8,635 nt of DNA from an uncultured Eubacteriales bacterium (GTDB taxonomy: Bacteria > Bacillota > Clostridia > Lachnospirales > CAG-274). The position numbers were made by a program, and so were the translations under genes. The notes below the pieces were generated by a model. That model ran no database searches, was not told where the DNA came from, and saw nothing but the letters and a program-made list of their open reading frames with translations. Numbering within the stretch: position 1 is the first letter of the stretch; the number at the start of each line of letters is the position of its first letter. The stretch spans positions 1 to 8,635 of the forward strand of contig CABUWB010000066.1 in NCBI GenBank assembly GCA_902495025.1, read 5' to 3'. Positions 5,624 through 8,635 of this stretch are shown here, one piece after another.

Positions 5624-8600
5624 TTACTGTACCACTTTCCAGCTTTTGCTCGCAGCGTCAAACTGCTGGCTGCCGTTTGAGCAGTAATCGTCCTGTACAT
5701 TCATAATTTTCGCAATTTTTTCGCCAAGCCTGTCGCCCTCCAGGAAGGTATCAAAAATATCCGCACAAAGCTCCCTGTTGACGCTGCCTGCGTATGCCAT
5801 GGTATCCATAAAGGCGCCAAGGCTGCGGGCATAATCAATAATACCCTCCTGTACGGCATTAAGCTCTCCGCTTATCTCGCTGTCATTTTTATATACAGGC
5901 TGCGCATTATCACCCTCAAAACAGATAAGCTGACCGAAAGGCGCTTTCAGCACTGCCTCAAGGAAAAGCTGGTTTTTAAATATTCTGTGTATCTTTTCGT
6001 CCTCGACTTTTTCGACAGGATACATGGCAAGGCACTCACAGCCCAGTCTTTCAGGCTTTTTGTCAACCCATGTGCAAAGGTAAGCGCCCTTTAGCTTAAT
6101 ATCCGTCATTTTGGACAGCCAGTACTGTATTGTACCCGAGTAACCCACATCAACAAGCACCGCATTTTCATCAAAGGCAACACTATCAAGATATTTTTTA
6201 TAGCTCTCTCTCTCCGCAGCCGCCTTTTCAAGTATGGCATTACTGTGCTTATCCAGCATAGCAATAACCCTGTCCGCATCCTCGGGCATCTGTACCGCAC
6301 CGTCGGTCATATCCTCAAACAGCTCAATGCCAAGCCTTGCCCTCAGCATATTTGACAGACTGCCCCTGTAATACTGCGACACAATCTCCTTTACATCGTC
6401 CATATTTTTAACGGCGGCAACGGTTGCTGCACGTCTTGATGTAAGAAAATAGCTGCCCTTTCTCATATTGTCCCTGCTGCCCTCATAAAAGGCATTATAC
6501 AGCTTTTCAAACAGATAGCCCTCCCTTGCAAGGAACATAAGGGAGTCCTTTTCACCCGTAATTTCATTAAGCCACGCACAAAAGCCCGAAAGCAGAGGCC
6601 CGAAGCAGGCAAAGCCAAACTCATGAGCGTCATTGATGACAGGCTCACCGTCCGTATTCTGTGCAAAAGGCGAATTATAAATACCTCCGTTTACTGCAAG
6701 ACCAAGCATAAGCGAGTCAGCAATACTGCCGTTAATATATTTTTTAAATTTATTGTAGCTGCGGCTCATTTTAAACGCCGTTCTCGGATTGATAACAAAG
6801 AAGGTCATTCTCTGCTTGTCGCCCACAATCTGGATATCCGAGCGTGGATTATCTCCCACATGTACGGTATTGTACTGTCCGTACATATCGAAAAACGGCT
6901 TCCAGATAGTATCGTTATCCTTTCTTGCGCCCTTTTCACAGGAAATCCATATATCGTCATAGCCTGTAAAACCGCATTTTTCAAGCATTTTTTCGACAAT
7001 ATCCCCGGTCAGATACATATCGCTTACAAGCACAATTTTTTTGCCGCAGGCTTTAATATGGTTAAATACCTTAAGCATATCCCGCCTTGGCATACACAGC
7101 TCCAGCTCCAGCTCAATTTCAAGCTGTTTAAGCTCCTGTGCCATATTCTCATCAACCGCCATAACCTCTGGCAGCTGTGCATATATATCATTAATGCTGC
7201 AATATTCCCTTTTCTTTTCAAAGGCAGCAGCCTCCGCCTTTTTGCGCATTTCAAGATAATTACATTCAATACCGTATTTCTGCTTTATTATCTCACCCAT
7301 TATCCTGAATACATCATCAGGCTGATAAACAGCTCTTGTAATAAGGGTATCAAATATATCAAAGCTGACAAGGTCGTAAAGGCTTAAATGATACTGTGCC
7401 GCCTCATAGTCCAGCTTAAAGTAGCTCTGATAAACCTTGTAGCTTTTGCCTATTGAAACATAGCCGCCCGTCAGGTCATAGATAGCCTCTCTGTAGCCCC
7501 TGCTCCTTGTAACAAAAGCAATAACCCTTTCAAGCGCATGGGCAATGGTTCCATCGGTCTGCCCTGCCTCCTCGGGGAAGTCCTCATATTTAAACTGCCT
7601 GTCAAACAGAGGTCTTACAGCGTCCATCTTAGCCCAGAAAAAGCTGCCTACAGGATAGTTGAAAAGTCCGTCATCAAACTCTATGCCAAAGCTTTCAAGC
7701 AGCTTTCTGCCATTGTAGGCATTGGCAAGCCAGTCCTGTGCAATAAGGTGCATTTCACCAAAGGTTTCAGGATAAAACAGACCAATCCTCTTATCCGACT
7801 CAAAAAGCGCAAACACTCTTTTAACCGTTTCCTCACTGCCAACAAGGCAGTCAAGGTTGAACTGCCGCCAGCCATACTGCTCCGTACCTGTAAAGAGTGA
7901 TTTTTTACTGTGTACGTGCATAAAATAGTCATACTTTTCAATATCCCTGCCAAACTGCACATAAAGCGGCGCAATATCCCTGCCCCTGTTTATAGTTTCC
8001 CTTACATCAACCTTATTTACGTGCTTCAGCTTTTTAAATTTGTCCGTTATTGCGGCAATATCGCTGCCGCCCTTACACGATACATAGAGATCAAAGGTAT
8101 AAGGTATATTGTTAAAGTAGCTGAAAAATTCGTCCAGCAGGTCAACATAATACAAGTGCAGATGTACCGCAATGCTCCTGTCAAAGCCTTCAAGCGGCTT
8201 AATATCCTGTACATATACCTTCCCATCGGTGCTTATATGTCCGCCGTCATTATCCGCAGTATTCTGCACAGGTGCCTGTCGTTTATTAATTTTTCTCTGT
8301 TCAAGCGCACCCTTTAAGCCGTCCCTTTTTACATAGAACAAAAACTCATAAGCGCTGCCTGTAACGGCATTGTTTCTGAAAAACGACTTTGTGCCTCCGA
8401 TAATACTCCTTAACGGTGCAGTAATTTTCCAGCAGGTTGAGTTTAAAATTTCATCAATCTGCCTTTCCCTTTCCCTGATAATATTATCCTTTACAATAAG
8501 GCAGTTGTTTGCATTTGTCAGCCTGTTCTGTGTATCCTCAATGCACAGTCGCTGCTCGCCTATCTCCTTTTCAGCCTGAGTAAGCCTTGCATTGTAGTCG

Positions 8601-8635
8601 CTCACCGTATCCTTAAAAACCGCTCTTGTATTTTC
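5624..8635 (-). CDS. RgpF-like / HAD-like fusion protein for surface polysaccharide synthesis (5' end outside window)
   Basis: Likely a cytoplasmic, multi-domain protein of surface polysaccharide assembly. The frame is open to the window edge, so the N-terminus is missing; a GTG at 8605 is the best start inside the window but follows ten open codons and is probably internal. Numbering from that GTG: residues 1-55 are charged and look like a coiled coil; STCWKITAPLR (56-66) is a linker often seen between domains of large polysaccharide-biosynthesis glycosyltransferases; about 143-385 resembles rhamnan synthesis protein F (AVHLHLYYVDLLDEF, ETINRGRDIAPL, YDYFMHVHSKKS, YPVGSFFWAKMDAVRPLF). About 411-605 is HAD-like: FDIFDT with D416, SDMYL with S528, K562, and VGDNPRSD with D585 and D590. 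About 660-890 matches the C-terminal part I know from COG5610 'predicted HAD hydrolases' (FLAREGYLFEKLY, YFLTSRRAA, VDVGYSGTIQYWL). The sugar donor, the acceptor and the HAD substrate are unknown. Stop is TAA, nine bases before the next gene. Confidence 0.88.
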   Translation of the reverse strand, partial: ENTRAVFKDTVSDYNARLTQAEKEIGEQRLCIEDTQNRLTNANNCLIVKDNIIRERERQIDEILNSTCWKITAPLRSIIGGTKSFFRNNAVTGSAYEFLFYVKRDGLKGALEQRKINKRQAPVQNTADNDGGHISTDGKVYVQDIKPLEGFDRSIAVHLHLYYVDLLDEFFSYFNNIPYTFDLYVSCKGGSDIAAITDKFKKLKHVNKVDVRETINRGRDIAPLYVQFGRDIEKYDYFMHVHSKKSLFTGTEQYGWRQFNLDCLVGSEETVKRVFALFESDKRIGLFYPETFGEMHLIAQDWLANAYNGRKLLESFGIEFDDGLFNYPVGSFFWAKMDAVRPLFDRQFKYEDFPEEAGQTDGTIAHALERVIAFVTRSRGYREAIYDLTGGYVSIGKSYKVYQSYFKLDYEAAQYHLSLYDLVSFDIFDTLITRAVYQPDDVFRIMGEIIKQKYGIECNYLEMRKKAEAAAFEKKREYCSINDIYAQLPEVMAVDENMAQELKQLEIELELELCMPRRDMLKVFNHIKACGKKIVLVSDMYLTGDIVEKMLEKCGFTGYDDIWISCEKGARKDNDTIWKPFFDMYGQYNTVHVGDNPRSDIQIVGDKQRMTFFVINPRTAFKMSRSYNKFKKYINGSIADSLMLGLAVNGGIYNSPFAQNTDGEPVINDAHEFGFACFGPLLSGFCAWLNEITGEKDSLMFLAREGYLFEKLYNAFYEGSRDNMRKGSYFLTSRRAATVAAVKNMDDVKEIVSQYYRGSLSNMLRARLGIELFEDMTDGAVQMPEDADRVIAMLDKHSNAILEKAAAERESYKKYLDSVAFDENAVLVDVGYSGTIQYWLSKMTDIKLKGAYLCTWVDKKPERLGCECLAMYPVEKVEDEKIHRIFKNQLFLEAVLKAPFGQLICFEGDNAQPVYKNDSEISGELNAVQEGIIDYARSLGAFMDTMAYAGSVNRELCADIFDTFLEGDRLGEKIAKIMNVQDDYCSNGSQQFDAASKSWKVVQ

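Noticed and set aside
5261..5680. Plus-strand 139-codon ORF spanning the junction of two operon genes
   Set aside because: It crosses a gene boundary on the opposite strand and shows no domain or expression signals.
6623..7387. Plus-strand 254-codon ORF
   Set aside because: Antisense to the HAD-like region, whose motifs are clear on the minus strand; no recognisable protein features.

Overview
The window looks like a cell-surface glycopolymer locus from a Gram-positive anaerobe of the Clostridia, perhaps Oscillospiraceae/Ruminococcus-like. The grounds are a lipoteichoic-acid-synthase-type enzyme beside a rhamnan-synthesis (RgpF-type) protein, tightly packed genes, non-ATG starts, AT-rich intergenic DNA, and a short palindromic repeat of the GTAGGGGCGGAT...ATCCGCCC kind that I associate with Clostridia. 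The genus is a guess; no rRNA or other marker gene is present. UGA is used as a normal stop.

About 93% of the window is one operon read on the minus strand, from right to left. It begins with a very large protein whose 5' end lies beyond base 8635: coiled coil, RgpF-like domain, HAD-like domain, then a COG5610-like C-terminal region (5624-8635). Nine bases later comes a 1092-residue polytopic membrane protein with an extracellular alkaline-phosphatase-superfamily domain of the LtaS/phosphoglycerol-transferase type (2336-5614). Touching that is a GT2 glycosyltransferase with a shrunken, apparently inactive first GT-A domain and a C-terminal beta-rich domain (645-2333). An intrinsic terminator whose stem contains the last sense codons and the stop codon ends the operon (618-656). 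A reasonable reading is that the glycosyltransferases build a rhamnan-like or related wall polysaccharide in the cytoplasm and the membrane enzyme adds glycerol phosphate to it (or to a lipid-linked glycan) outside, as GacH/SccH do for streptococcal rhamnose polysaccharides. The sugars and acceptor cannot be read from the sequence.

Bases 1-640 hold no conserved large gene. They are a repeat-rich intergenic stretch: a 15-bp tandem repeat at the left edge (1-64), nested inverted repeats (43-121), a featureless part (122-256), and then a compact plus-strand transcription unit. That unit has a near-consensus extended -10 promoter (257-285), two palindromes in the leader, a strong Shine-Dalgarno site, a 36-residue ORF for a small membrane peptide (341-451), a second copy of the leader palindrome (475-490), and a candidate terminator (508-535). 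It converges on the operon, and a dispersed-type palindrome (568-590) lies between the two facing terminators. This small unit is the least expected item in the window.
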